From the NCBI RefSeq assembly GCF_006516965.1, contig NZ_VHLH01000015.1:50816-114815 (forward strand): a DNA stretch of 64,000 nucleotides, read 5' to 3'. Shown here piece after piece: positions 21,388 to 31,342 of the stretch (the first letter of the stretch is position 1; every line of letters starts with the position of its first letter). The notes under the pieces are model-generated. The model saw only the letters and a program-made list of their open reading frames with translations, was not told where the DNA came from and did not search any database. Source of the DNA: Pararhizobium mangrovi (GTDB lineage Bacteria > Pseudomonadota > Alphaproteobacteria > Rhizobiales > Rhizobiaceae). The position numbers were made by a program, and so were the translations under genes.

Positions 21388-21552
21388 ATGGCCAAGACAG
21401 TCGCATCCTCCTTCGCATTCGCGGTCGCGGCTATCCTCACGGCATTCTTCTTCGCACCCCGTTCCAACGCCAATGTCGAGCACCCCTGCTCGCAGGCCTA
21501 CGGCGTGAACACCTGCGTCGCGCAGGCCGCCGCAAGCGCGTCGAACTTCTAG
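21388..21552 (+). CDS. Small exported protein, function unknown
   Basis: A 54-residue open frame (MAKTVASSFAFAVAAILTAF at the start) with a textbook signal peptide: a Lys near the N-terminus, a hydrophobic stretch and a likely signal peptidase I site after RSNA at residue 28. The mature peptide would be about 26 residues with two cysteines (HPCSQAYGVNTCV), able to form one disulfide. The stop TAG is the first triplet of an intergenic palindrome. The Shine-Dalgarno is weak. No family is recognised. The signal-peptide architecture argues for a real gene; expression is unproven. Confidence 0.55.
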   Translation: MAKTVASSFAFAVAAILTAFFFAPRSNANVEHPCSQAYGVNTCVAQAAASASNF

Positions 21553-21602
21553 AGCATTTCTGAGCCGGACCGATCCAGTCCGGCGTCCCGACCAATGCGC
21601 TC
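21550..21602. repeat. Intergenic palindrome, repeat family member C1
   Basis: An imperfect nested hairpin: outer arms GAGCATT and AATGCGCTC, inner arms GCCGGAC and GTCCGGC around CGATCCA. It begins at the TAG stop codon of the small exported protein, so the repeat supplies the end of that frame. Confidence 0.55.
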
Positions 21603-21614
21603 AATGACGAAGCA

Positions 21615-21652
21615 GAGCGCAGAACCTGATCCGATCAGGACGCAACGCGCTC
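21615..21652. repeat. Intergenic palindrome, repeat family member C2
   Basis: Outer arms GAGCGC and GCGCTC enclose CCTGATCCGATCAGG, a perfect 7-1-7 palindrome. It lies in tandem with C1, in the 345-base gap between the exported peptide and uppP. I see nothing else recognisable in the rest of that gap (21653-21897). Confidence 0.55.
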
Positions 21653-21897
21653 AGGAACTGGTATCCGGGTTCTGGTCCGGCGCCACCCGGCCCTAACCGA
21701 CAATCGATCGAGTTCGACATGCAAGGGATCGTGACGCGTCTGCGCGTGGGCATCCGATCGATTCGTGGTGCATCGCCGCAATCACCGTGATTGCGCCGAC
21801 CGAGGCACGGGCATGCGGCGACACATGCGTGCCGGATGCCCGAAGCATTCGCCCCTTCGCAGGTGGTCATCTCTCGACGCGCACCGTAATGCGCGGC

Positions 21898-22701
21898 TCA
21901 ACCGAACGTGAGGAGCACGAGGCCGACGATGCCGACGACGAGGCGCCAGTAGGCGAACGGCGCATAGCCGTGGCGCGAGACGAAGTCGAGCAGGGTACGC
22001 ACCACGAAGATGCCGGCCACGAATGCGGCGACGAAGCCGATGACGATGTTCGTCGTCGCGTCGACGTTGAGCACGCCGATGTTCTTGTAGAGATCGAAGG
22101 CGAAGGCTCCGGCCATCGTCGGCATCGCCAGGAAGAAGGAGAACTCCGCCGCCGATCGCTTGTCCGCACCGAGCAACAGTGCGCCGACGATCGTCGAGCC
22201 GGAGCGCGACGTCCCCGGGATCATCGCCAGGCACTGGAAGAAGCCGATCGCGAGCGCCAGCCAGATCGGATAGTCGACGACGTCGTGGTAGCGCGGCTTC
22301 AGGTTCATCCGGTCGACGACGAGGAGAACGATACCGCCGAGGATGAGCGCGATGCAGATGGTGCGCGGCGATTCGAAGAGCACCTGCTTGATGAAGTCGT
22401 GGGCGATGGCGCCGATGACCGCGGCGGGCAGGAAGGCGACGACGATGGCGATGACGAAATGCCGCCGTCGCGAATCGGTGAAGAAGCCCTTGGCAAGCGA
22501 GACCAGCCGGGCAAAATAGACCGTGACGATCGCCGCGATCGCTCCGAGCTGGATGAGGACCTCGAAGGTGTCGCCTGGCGAAGAGAAGCCGATCACCCGC
22601 TCGGCGAGAAGCAGGTGGCCCGTTGAGGAGACCGGAATGAATTCCGTCAGCCCTTCCAGAAGGCCGAGAACGAGCGACGAGAAGATCATGTGGTCCGCCA
22701 T
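21898..22701 (-). CDS. uppP: Undecaprenyl-diphosphatase
   Basis: A 267-residue integral membrane enzyme that dephosphorylates undecaprenyl pyrophosphate, recycling the lipid carrier for peptidoglycan; overexpression gives bacitracin resistance (older name bacA). The two catalytic motifs are present: [17 protein letters not shown] near the N-terminus and the [10 protein letters not shown] loop mid-protein. Eight hydrophobic segments fit the family. ATG at 22701 has AAAGG seven bases upstream; the in-frame ATG at 22707 is too close to it. It is divergent from the GST gene. Confidence 0.97.
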   Translation of the reverse strand: MADHMIFSSLVLGLLEGLTEFIPVSSTGHLLLAERVIGFSSPGDTFEVLIQLGAIAAIVTVYFARLVSLAKGFFTDSRRRHFVIAIVVAFLPAAVIGAIAHDFIKQVLFESPRTICIALILGGIVLLVVDRMNLKPRYHDVVDYPIWLALAIGFFQCLAMIPGTSRSGSTIVGALLLGADKRSAAEFSFFLAMPTMAGAFAFDLYKNIGVLNVDATTNIVIGFVAAFVAGIFVVRTLLDFVSRHGYAPFAYWRLVVGIVGLVLLTFG

Positions 22702-22870
22702 ATGCATGCCTTTCGATCGATGCCGGACGCGCGTTTCAATGCGGACGGCATCATGCGCTGTATGGATTGCTTGTTTCGACGCGTGCGAATCCGTATAGGG
22801 TTCGCCGGATTCGGTCTCGGCGGACCGTAGCCGCCAAGTCCTTCGTTTTCGATGAACACGGTAGGCGCCC

Positions 22871-23563
22871 ATGCCCCATCTGCATCACCACCCCATGTCG
22901 GCCGCCTCGCGATTCGTGCGTCTGATCCTTGGCGAATACGGCTTCGATACCGAGCTTGTCGAGGTGGAACCGTGGTCCCGCGCGCCGGAGTTCCTGGCGA
23001 TCAATCCCGCCGGCACGCTTCCGGTCTACATGGACGATTCCATGCGGGCGATCGTCGGTGCCGGCGTCATCGCCGAATTCGTCGACGAGACGCACGGCGT
23101 GCTGAAGCGCGATCGTCGGCTGACGGCGGAGGATCCGTTCGAGCGCGCCGAGATCCGCCGGCTCGTCGACTGGTTCTTGTTCCGGCTGGAACAGGACGTG
23201 ACGCGGCCGCTGGCGCGCGAACGGGTGCACAAGCTGACCATGCCGCCGAGCCGCGGCGGCGGCGCACCCGATTCCAAGGCGATGCGCACGGCGCGCGCCA
23301 ACATCAGGGAACACATGAAATACGTCGCCTGGCTCGCCGCCACGCGCAACTTCCTCGGTGGCGACCGGCTGAGCTATGCCGATCTGGCAGGCGCTGCCTC
23401 GCTTTCGGTTCTGGATTATCTGGGCGAGATCGACTGGGCGGACGTGCCGCAGGCGAAGGACTGGTACCAGCGCATGAAGTCGCGCCCGGCTTTCCGGCCG
23501 CTTCTTGCCGACCGCGTGCGCAGCCTCGCACCGGTCTCGCACTACGCGGATCTCGATTTCTAG
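22871..23563 (+). CDS. Glutathione S-transferase family protein
   Basis: A 230-residue GST-like protein. The N-terminal thioredoxin-like domain has [15 protein letters not shown] in place of the usual catalytic region and the cis-Pro segment NPAGTLPVY. The C-terminal helical domain contains [19 protein letters not shown], the N-capping and hydrophobic staple region. It lies upstream of queG on the same strand, separated by an intergenic palindrome that begins at its TAG stop. Substrate unknown. Confidence 0.88.
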   Translation: MPHLHHHPMSAASRFVRLILGEYGFDTELVEVEPWSRAPEFLAINPAGTLPVYMDDSMRAIVGAGVIAEFVDETHGVLKRDRRLTAEDPFERAEIRRLVDWFLFRLEQDVTRPLARERVHKLTMPPSRGGGAPDSKAMRTARANIREHMKYVAWLAATRNFLGGDRLSYADLAGAASLSVLDYLGEIDWADVPQAKDWYQRMKSRPAFRPLLADRVRSLAPVSHYADLDF

Positions 23564-23602
23564 AGCGCTATGCGACCTGATCGAATTAGGTCCGGCGCTC
23601 TA
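23561..23602. repeat. Intergenic palindrome, repeat family member D
   Basis: TAGAGCGC at 23561-23568 pairs exactly with GCGCTCTA at 23595-23602, and an inner stem GACCT/AGGTC encloses GATCGAATT. The first triplet is the stop codon of the GST gene. A GGTCCGGCGC core, shared with other members, lies in the right arm. Confidence 0.6.
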
Positions 23603-23696
23603 TTCCTTCGTCTTGCGCATTGTTCCGGGCAGCCGCGTCGCCCTCGGCTCGCCGATCCGTCCGCCAACTCTGGCCTAAGCCGGCCGATCGGCCTAA

Positions 23697-24833
<1,137 letters not shown>

Positions 24834-24872
24834 GATGGTGGTAAAGGGAAACGGGCTTCAGGAGACCAACGG

Positions 24873-25736
24873 TTGCGTGTTTTCATCTTCGGCGCCGGAT
24901 TTTCGGGCCAGGCGATCGGCGAGCGGCTTTCCGCCGCCGCAGAAGTTGCCGGAACGACCCGGGACCGCTCGCATTTTCCCGTGCTGACCGCGAGAGGGAT
25001 CACGCCGTTTCTCTTCGACGGCGAGACGCTGGACGACGCAGGCCGGGCCGCCCTGTCGAAGACGACGCATCTCGTCATGTCCGTTTCGCCGGCGGAGACC
25101 GGAGATCCCGTTTTGCCGCTGATCGAGGACCGGCTGGCCGAAACCATGCCGGACCTCGCCTGGATCGGCTATCTTTCCACCGTCGGCGTCTACGGCAACC
25201 ACGACGGTGCCTGGGTCGACGAGGATACGTCGCCGCGACCGGTTTCGAAGCGCTCGATCGCGCGTCTGGAAACGGAAGAGCGATGGAGTCGGCTCGGCGA
25301 ACGGCATGACGTCGCAACCGCGATCATCCGCCTTTCCGGCATCTACGGACCGGGGCGCAACACCTTTCGCAGCCTGAACGAAGGCCGGGCCCGCCGGCTC
25401 GTCAAACCCGGACAGGTCTTCAACCGCATCCACGTCGAGGACATTGCCGGCGCGAGCGCGCTGCTCGCCGAACGGAGGGCTTCCGGCATCTTCAACGTCA
25501 CGGACGACATGCCCGCGCCGCCACAGGATCTCGTTACCTTCGCAGCCGGATTGATGGGTGTAAAACCGCCGCCGCCGATCGCTTTCGAAGATGCCGAACT
25601 GAGCGCCATGGCGCGTTCGTTCTATGGTGAAAACAAGCGGGTTTCGAACGATCGCATCAAGAACGCGGGTTACCGCTTCGTCTATCCCGATTATCGCGCG
25701 GGCCTCGAAGCGTTATGGCATTCAAGCCGATGGTAA
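24873..25736 (+). CDS. SDR-family NAD(P)-dependent epimerase/dehydratase-like protein
   Basis: A 287-residue atypical SDR with a Rossmann motif VFIFGAGFSGQAIGERL, an STVGVYGNHDGAWVDEDT segment and IRLSGIYGPGRNTF. This is the YeeZ/SAM-decarboxylase-neighbour type of extended SDR. The start codon is TTG with AGGAG eight bases upstream; no ATG fits. It probably shares a transcript with queG. Its stop codon lies inside a strong hairpin. Substrate unknown. Confidence 0.85.
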   Translation: MRVFIFGAGFSGQAIGERLSAAAEVAGTTRDRSHFPVLTARGITPFLFDGETLDDAGRAALSKTTHLVMSVSPAETGDPVLPLIEDRLAETMPDLAWIGYLSTVGVYGNHDGAWVDEDTSPRPVSKRSIARLETEERWSRLGERHDVATAIIRLSGIYGPGRNTFRSLNEGRARRLVKPGQVFNRIHVEDIAGASALLAERRASGIFNVTDDMPAPPQDLVTFAAGLMGVKPPPPIAFEDAELSAMARSFYGENKRVSNDRIKNAGYRFVYPDYRAGLEALWHSSRW

Positions 25737-25766
25737 TACGCGTGGTAGAAGTGCGTATTACCTTTC
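25732..25766 (+). terminator. Hairpin terminator overlapping the SDR stop codon
   Basis: GGTAATACGC and GCGTATTACC form a perfect 10-base stem with an 11-base loop, followed by TTTC. The stop codon TAA is inside the left arm. Likely the transcription end of the queG-SDR unit. Confidence 0.6.
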
Positions 25767-25879
25767 GAAACATTCCTTGATGACGCCTTGAGGGAACCTT
25801 TTTCGACACATTCACGTTCTCGCCATCTTCTTTTACCACAGGGTAACCTTCGTTAACGGTCGGGCAATGAGGTTATCCT

Positions 25880-26266
25880 ATGAAAGCATCGCGCGTGATG
25901 GCACGCTCGTGCCAAGCCACGATGGCAACCGCTCTTCTTCTTTCCGCTCCCTTCACCACCATCGTTCCGGCCAATGCCGCCAAGCCCAAGCATTGCGGCG
26001 AGGCATCCTGGTATGCCTTGCACTCCACCACCGCCTCGGGTGAGACGATGGTGCCCTCGAAGCTCACCGCAGCACATCGCCACCTCGGTTTCGGCACGCA
26101 CATCAAGGTGGTCAACGAGGACAACGGTCGCAGCGTGACCGTGCGCATCAACGATCGCGGTCCGTTCGTCTCGGGCCGGGTCCTCGACCTTTCGCGCGGT
26201 GCCGCGCGCAAGCTCGGCTTCATCGGCGACGGCATCGCCGACGTGTGCTACCGCATCATCGGCTGA
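25880..26266 (+). CDS. RlpA-like septal ring lytic transglycosylase family protein
   Basis: A 128-residue exported double-psi beta-barrel protein. A signal peptide (MKASRVMARSCQATMATALL) likely ends after VPANA. The mature domain has GEASWYALHSTTASGE, the KLTAAHRHLGFGTHIKV segment with its conserved residues, and VRINDRGPFVSGRVLDLS with the catalytic Asp region of RlpA. It lacks a SPOR domain, so it is the short form. It probably acts on peptidoglycan. GAGG precedes the ATG. Confidence 0.9.
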   Translation: MKASRVMARSCQATMATALLLSAPFTTIVPANAAKPKHCGEASWYALHSTTASGETMVPSKLTAAHRHLGFGTHIKVVNEDNGRSVTVRINDRGPFVSGRVLDLSRGAARKLGFIGDGIADVCYRIIG

Positions 26267-26331
26267 CGCCGACGCTTGCGCGCCATCGATCGGCGGCTTA
26301 ACGAGGCCCCTTCACCACGAGGGGAAAGCCC

Positions 26332-27621
26332 ATGCGCCTCGGCGGGCGGCTCGCCGCCGCGATCGACATCCTTGCCGACCTCGAAACCCGAAACCGCACG
26401 CCGGCGGAGGCCCTGAAGGATTGGGGCTACGCGCACCGGTTCGCGGGCTCGGGGGACCGGGCGGCGATCGGCAATCTCGTCAACGACACGTTGCGCCGCC
26501 GCCGGTCCATCGCCTTCCTGATGGACGGCGATACGCCTTCGGTGCTGGCCCACGGCGCGCTCTTCACGTCCTGGAACGTCACGCCGGAACGTCTGGCGCG
26601 CGAAAACGAGGCCGACCGGTTCGCACCGGACCCTCCGTCGCCGGCGGTTCTTTCGGCGTTCGCCGCACGCCGCCTCGCCGATGCACCGGCGCCGGTGCAG
26701 GCGGACGTTCAGGACTGGCTTGCCCCTTCATTGGAAGCGAATTTCTCCGACGTCTGGGTCGAAGAGATGCGGGCGATGGCGGGGCGGCCGCCGCTCGACC
26801 TGCGGGTCAACCGACTGAAGGCCGATAAGGCCGAAATCCTCGAAACGCTGGCGCCTTCGGGTGCACGACCCTGCGCGCTGGCGCCGGACGGCATGCGGAT
26901 TGCCGCGGGCGAAGGCCCGGCGCGCCTGCCGAACGTGACGACCAATCGAGCCTACGCGCAAGGTGCGTTCGAGGTACAGGACGAAGGTTCGCAGATCGCC
27001 GCGCTTCTCTTGGGCGCCATGGCGGGCGAGACGGTTCTCGACTACTGCGCCGGCGGCGGCGGCAAGACGCTGGCGATCGCCTCGGCGATGGGTGGGGCGG
27101 GAAACATTCACGCCTTCGATGCCGACTTGCGCCGGCTCTCGCCGCTCGCCGAGCGGGCAGGCCGCGCCGGAGCACAAGCCGTCACGATCCATCGGCAACC
27201 GGGCGATCTCGCCGGGCTCGAAGGCGCGTGCGATCGCGTACTCGTCGACGCGCCTTGTACCGGAACGGGTACGTGGCGCCGGCGACCGGACACCAAGTGG
27301 ACGCTCGACCGGGCGGAGCTCGCCGAACGCGTGCGCCAGCAGGAAGAGGCACTGTCGCGCGCCTCGCTCCACGTGCGCGCCGGCGGCGAACTCGTCTACG
27401 TCACCTGTTCGCTGCTGCCGGAGGAAAACGAGGCGCAGATCGCGGCCTTTCTGGAGGACAATCCGGGTTTCGCCCTCGCTTCGCTCGCCGAGCGCTGGGC
27501 CGAAACGTTTCCGGCCGACGGACCGAAGCCGCTGTCTTCGGACGGGCATACGGTCACGCTGACCCCGGCTTCGACGGGGACCGACGGCTTCTTCGTCGCC
27601 AGCCTCGTTCGCGGGTCGTAA
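26332..27621 (+). CDS. RsmB/NOP family RNA (cytosine-5) methyltransferase
   Basis: A 429-residue SAM-dependent methyltransferase. The Rossmann SAM site is VLDYCAGGGGKTLAIAS, and the two family cysteines occur in VDAPCTGTGTWRRRPD and YVTCSLLPEEN, giving the dual-Cys m5C mechanism. The N-terminal helical part (residues 1-150) replaces the NusB-like domain of E. coli RsmB. It therefore modifies rRNA or tRNA cytosine, exact site unknown. A strong AGGGGAAAG precedes the ATG. Confidence 0.9.
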   Translation: MRLGGRLAAAIDILADLETRNRTPAEALKDWGYAHRFAGSGDRAAIGNLVNDTLRRRRSIAFLMDGDTPSVLAHGALFTSWNVTPERLARENEADRFAPDPPSPAVLSAFAARRLADAPAPVQADVQDWLAPSLEANFSDVWVEEMRAMAGRPPLDLRVNRLKADKAEILETLAPSGARPCALAPDGMRIAAGEGPARLPNVTTNRAYAQGAFEVQDEGSQIAALLLGAMAGETVLDYCAGGGGKTLAIASAMGGAGNIHAFDADLRRLSPLAERAGRAGAQAVTIHRQPGDLAGLEGACDRVLVDAPCTGTGTWRRRPDTKWTLDRAELAERVRQQEEALSRASLHVRAGGELVYVTCSLLPEENEAQIAAFLEDNPGFALASLAERWAETFPADGPKPLSSDGHTVTLTPASTGTDGFFVASLVRGS

Positions 27622-27765
27622 TCACGCGGGGGCCTTCTCGCATCCGATACGTTTGCCTGGCTGCGTCACGACGACGCTCCTCGAGCAGCCGCAGTCTGCG
27701 GCATCGGCGCATCATGCGCGGACTTTCCGGGGCTCCGTAGAGGCTCGTTAAGCCTTTCGACAATG

Positions 27766-27794
27766 TTGCTGTGCGAAAAATATTGCTAAATATA
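27766..27794 (+). promoter_or_regulatory. Candidate promoter of the PHA depolymerase gene
   Basis: TTGCTG at 27766-27771, a 17-base spacer and AATATA at 27789-27794 lie about 70 bases upstream of the start codon, in the most AT-rich patch of this part of the window. Confidence 0.4.
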
Positions 27795-27866
27795 TCGGTA
27801 ACAACTGCAGGCTGCGCATCGTCTTTCGCGCGAAGCCTCGAGCAACGACCGAAAAGGGCCCTCCTC

Positions 27867-29147
27867 ATGTTCTATCAGTGGTACGAGCTCTCGCACGCGG
27901 CGATCATGCCCTGGCGTGCGGCGGCGGACGCCATGCGTCTGGCCTATCAGAACCCGTTCAACCCGCTTTCCCACACCACCATGGGTCGGGCCGTCGCGGC
28001 CGGCTTCGAAGTGTTCGAGCGCTCCACGCGACGTTATGCCAAACCGGAATTCGGCTTCACCGAGACGAAGATCAATTCCGGACCGGTGGCGGTAACGGAA
28101 GAGATCGTCTGGTCGCGCCCGTTCTGCGACCTCCGCCACTTCAAGCGCGACCTGCCGGAAGGGGCCCATGCGGGTCCGAAGATCCTCGTCGTCGCGCCGA
28201 TGTCCGGCCATCACGCCACGCTCCTGCGCGGCACGGTCGAGGCGCTTCTGCCGAAGGCCGACGTCTACATCACCGACTGGGTCGACGCGCGCCGCGTGCC
28301 GGTCGTCGAAGGTGCCTTCAACCTCGACGATTTCATCGACTACACGATCGAGATGCTCCAGCTTCTCGGACCGGACGTGCACGTCATGGCCGTGTGCCAG
28401 CCGGCTGTCCCGGTGCTTGCCGCCGTTGCCCTGATGGAAGAGGACGGCGACCAGCACGCGCCCGCATCGATGACGCTGATGGGCGGGCCGATCGACACGC
28501 GCCGCACGCCGACGGCCGTCAACGACCTTGCCATGGAACACCCGATCGACTGGTTCTACGACAACGTCATCATGCCCGTGCCGTGGCCGCACGAAGGCTT
28601 CATGCGCGAGGTCTATCCGGGCTTCCTGCAGCTTTCGGGCTTCATGTCGATGAACCTCGACAAGCACATGAGCGCGCAGAAGGACTTCTTCTTCCACCTC
28701 GTCCAGAACGACGGTGAGCCTGCCGAGAAGCACCGCGAATTCTACGACGAATATCTGGCCGTCATGGACCTGACGGCAGAATTCTACCTTCAGACGGTCG
28801 AGACGGTGTTCATCCGCCAGGCGCTGCCGAAGGGCGAAATGACGCATCGCGGCCGCCCCGTCCGGCCTGAAGCGATCCGCGACGTCGCACTCCTGACGAT
28901 CGAGGGCGAGAACGACGATATTTCCGGCGTCGGCCAGACGCAGGCCGCGCACGACCTCTGCACGGGCATTCCCGAAGACATGCGCCACCACTATCTGCAG
29001 CCGAAGGTCGGCCATTACGGTGTCTTCAACGGCTCGCGCTACCGTGCCGAGATCGCCCCGCGCATTCTCGACTTCATGCGTACGCACGACACGCGCGACG
29101 GCAGGAAACGAACCCCCGGCAAGCGCAAGACCACAAGCGAAACCTGA
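27867..29147 (+). CDS. phaZ: Intracellular polyhydroxyalkanoate depolymerase
   Basis: A 426-residue cytoplasmic enzyme that mobilises PHA granules. It matches the intracellular PhaZ family: start MFYQWYELSHAAIMPWR, the nucleophile box MAVCQPAVPVLAAV with Cys177 in the place of the usual Ser, and a C-terminal VGHYGVFNGSRYR carrying the catalytic His. The cysteine nucleophile is normal for this class and is not a loss. No phaC synthase is in the window. The ATG at 27867 matches the family start. Confidence 0.93.
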   Translation: MFYQWYELSHAAIMPWRAAADAMRLAYQNPFNPLSHTTMGRAVAAGFEVFERSTRRYAKPEFGFTETKINSGPVAVTEEIVWSRPFCDLRHFKRDLPEGAHAGPKILVVAPMSGHHATLLRGTVEALLPKADVYITDWVDARRVPVVEGAFNLDDFIDYTIEMLQLLGPDVHVMAVCQPAVPVLAAVALMEEDGDQHAPASMTLMGGPIDTRRTPTAVNDLAMEHPIDWFYDNVIMPVPWPHEGFMREVYPGFLQLSGFMSMNLDKHMSAQKDFFFHLVQNDGEPAEKHREFYDEYLAVMDLTAEFYLQTVETVFIRQALPKGEMTHRGRPVRPEAIRDVALLTIEGENDDISGVGQTQAAHDLCTGIPEDMRHHYLQPKVGHYGVFNGSRYRAEIAPRILDFMRTHDTRDGRKRTPGKRKTTSET

Positions 29148-29280
29148 CCCGGAAAGCCGGAATTGGCGGCGAAAAACGGCGATACTGCCCGATTTCGCTT
29201 GAATCGGCGAGAACGACCCCCCACCTCAATCATGACCGAGCGGCATGGGGCCGCAGGACAAGACGACGAGGTTCCGACTG

Positions 29281-29727
29281 ATGACCACTTCCGCTTTGAT
29301 CCGACCGGCATGGACGCCGGCGACCATTGCCTTGATGGTGATCGGCTTCATGGTGTTCTGGCCGCTCGGCCTTGCCATGCTCGCCTACATCATCTGGGGC
29401 GACCGACTCGAAGGCTTCAAGACCGAGGTCAACCGGGCGACGGACGACTTCTTCGGCGGCATCAAGCGCGCGACGAGCTTCGGGCGCGGTACGGCGGCTT
29501 CCGCCGGTTTCGCGCGCTCTGGCAACGTCGCCTTCGACGAATGGCGCGAAGCCGAGATGAAGCGCCTCGAGGAAGAGCGCCGCAAGCTCGACACGATGCG
29601 TGCGGAATTCGATGCCTATGTGCGCGAACTGCACCGTGCGAAGGACCAGGAAGAATTCAACCGCTTCATGCGCGAGCACAGGGCGAGCTCTGGCACGACG
29701 CCGACGCGCGCCGAGATCGACGCCTGA
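29281..29727 (+). CDS. DUF2852 domain membrane protein
   Basis: A 148-residue protein of a Hyphomicrobiales family of unknown function. Two close hydrophobic segments (residues ~10-40, ending MLAYIIWGDRLEGFK) anchor it in the membrane. A charged, predicted coiled-coil tail follows (EMKRLEEERRKLDTMRAEFD). ATG at 29281 has GAGG nine bases upstream and gives the family start MTTSALIRPAWTP; an upstream in-frame ATG at 29245 is less likely. Function unknown. Confidence 0.85.
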   Translation: MTTSALIRPAWTPATIALMVIGFMVFWPLGLAMLAYIIWGDRLEGFKTEVNRATDDFFGGIKRATSFGRGTAASAGFARSGNVAFDEWREAEMKRLEEERRKLDTMRAEFDAYVRELHRAKDQEEFNRFMREHRASSGTTPTRAEIDA

Positions 29728-29835
29728 CGGACGTTTTCCGGTATATGAATGAAACGACGGCGGCGCCTATTCGGGCGGCGCCGTTTTCCGTTTGTCGCCC
29801 CGTGTGACCGACGGCGAATCAGGTAAGGTGACCGG

Positions 29836-30600
29836 ATGAGGCCCTTTGCGCGCAAGCACCAGCCGAGCGAGCCGAACAGCAACGGCAAATCCCATCCCGA
29901 TAGCGTGACGGTTTCCGGTCGCACCCTGCCGCTGACGGTACGCGAGCATGCGAACGCACGCCGGCTGACGCTGCGCATCGCGCCGAACGGGCGGGCCCTT
30001 TCGATAACCGCACCGCCCGGTATGCCTTCCGGCGAGGTCGACGCGTTCCTTCGCCGTCAGCAGGGCTGGCTGACCACGCGTCTCGCGGTCTACCCGGAAA
30101 CGCCGGGCCTCTTCGATGGCGGCACGATCGCGCTGCGCGGTGTCGAACATCGCATCGCGCGAACGGGAACCGTCCGCGGGCGGACCGAGGCGAAGAGCGG
30201 TGTGGGCGGCGCCGTGCTCAGCGTCGGCGGCCTTCCCGAACATCTCGGGCGTCGCATCGCCGATTTCCTGAAGCGTGAGGCGCGCGCGGATCTCGGCGAG
30301 CATGTGGCGCGGCACACGGAAGCTTCCGGCACCCGCACGGCCGCCATCCGCATCAAGGACACGAAGAGCCGCTGGGGATCGTGCACGAGCGGCGGCGTTC
30401 TTTCGTTTTCGTGGCGCATCGTCATGGCGCCACCGATGGTGATCGACTATCTGGCCGCGCACGAGGTGGCTCATCTGCGCGAGATGAACCACGGGCCGCG
30501 CTTCTGGCGTCTGTGCGAGGACCTCTGTCCCGAAACGCCCGACGCCAAGGCATGGCTGAAGACGAACGGAACCCGGCTGCAGGCGATCGATTTCGCCTGA
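29836..30600 (+). CDS. SprT-like/YgjP-type zinc metallopeptidase
   Basis: A 254-residue M48-superfamily (DUF45) protein. The zinc motif HEVAHLREMNHGPRFW near residue 210 and the preceding KSRWGSCTSGGVLSFSWRI are diagnostic of the YgjP/SprT-like group. No signal peptide, so it is cytoplasmic. In other bacteria relatives are linked to proteolysis or nucleotide stress, but the substrate here is unknown. AAGGTGA precedes the ATG. Confidence 0.88.
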   Translation: MRPFARKHQPSEPNSNGKSHPDSVTVSGRTLPLTVREHANARRLTLRIAPNGRALSITAPPGMPSGEVDAFLRRQQGWLTTRLAVYPETPGLFDGGTIALRGVEHRIARTGTVRGRTEAKSGVGGAVLSVGGLPEHLGRRIADFLKREARADLGEHVARHTEASGTRTAAIRIKDTKSRWGSCTSGGVLSFSWRIVMAPPMVIDYLAAHEVAHLREMNHGPRFWRLCEDLCPETPDAKAWLKTNGTRLQAIDFA

Positions 30601-30661
30601 GCGGGCAACGCGAACGTGCCGCTTCCTCGACTTCACCACGGTTTCGTGCGAACGAGATGCC

Positions 30662-31342
30662 ATGCGAGACGCACCCGACATCAAGATCTGCGGATTGACC
30701 AGCGAAGACGCCGTGACGGCCGTGCTCGGCGGCGGCGCAAGCCATCTCGGCTTCATCTTCTTCGCAAGGAGCCCGCGCCACGTCACGCCCGAGCGCGCCG
30801 GCACGCTTGCCGCGCCCGCACGCGGACGGGCCCTCGTGACGGCGGTCACGGTCGACGCCGAGGACGACGAACTCGACCGGATCGTCGCCGCACTCGAGCC
30901 GGACTGGCTGCAGCTTCACGGCCGAGAGCGGCCGGAACGCGTGCATACCGTGCGCACACGCTACGGCCTGCCGGTGATGAAGTCCTTTTCCATCCGCACG
31001 GCCGCGGACCTTGCCGCGATCGAAGCCTATGCGGATGTCGCCGACCGCCTGCTCTTCGACGCCAAGCCGCCGGCGGGCGCCGAACTGCCCGGCGGAAACG
31101 GCGTTTCGTTCGATTGGCGGCTTCTGAGCGTGCTTGACGCGGATGTCGATTACATGCTTTCCGGTGGCCTCGACAGCGGCAATGTCGGCGAAGCGCTGCG
31201 CCTGACCGGAGCGCGCGGCATCGACGCTTCATCCGGCGTGGAAAGCGCGCCCGGCACCAAGGATCCCGCCCGGATCGCCGCCTTCTTCGAAGCCGTCCGC
31301 GCCGCCCGCGGCGAACCCCTTTCTGGAGCCCGACCCACGTGA
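30662..31342 (+). CDS. trpF: Phosphoribosylanthranilate isomerase
   Basis: A 226-residue TIM-barrel enzyme of tryptophan synthesis that converts N-(5'-phosphoribosyl)anthranilate to CdRP. It has the catalytic Cys in [12 protein letters not shown], the general acid Asp in LLFDAKPP and the phosphate-binding C-terminal segments [11 protein letters not shown] and [13 protein letters not shown]. It is the first gene of the trpF-trpB-orf-trpA run and overlaps trpB by four bases (GTGA). Confidence 0.95.
   Translation: MRDAPDIKICGLTSEDAVTAVLGGGASHLGFIFFARSPRHVTPERAGTLAAPARGRALVTAVTVDAEDDELDRIVAALEPDWLQLHGRERPERVHTVRTRYGLPVMKSFSIRTAADLAAIEAYADVADRLLFDAKPPAGAELPGGNGVSFDWRLLSVLDADVDYMLSGGLDSGNVGEALRLTGARGIDASSGVESAPGTKDPARIAAFFEAVRAARGEPLSGARPT

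Noticed and set aside
27750..27820. PhaR-type operator before phaZ, suggested by several TGC triplets
   Set aside because: The triplets do not form a convincing paired TGC/GCA arrangement; only the sigma-70-like promoter is reported.
28380..28420. PhaZ Cys177 as a mutated lipase-box serine
   Set aside because: Intracellular PHA depolymerases normally use a cysteine nucleophile in this box, so it is the expected residue.
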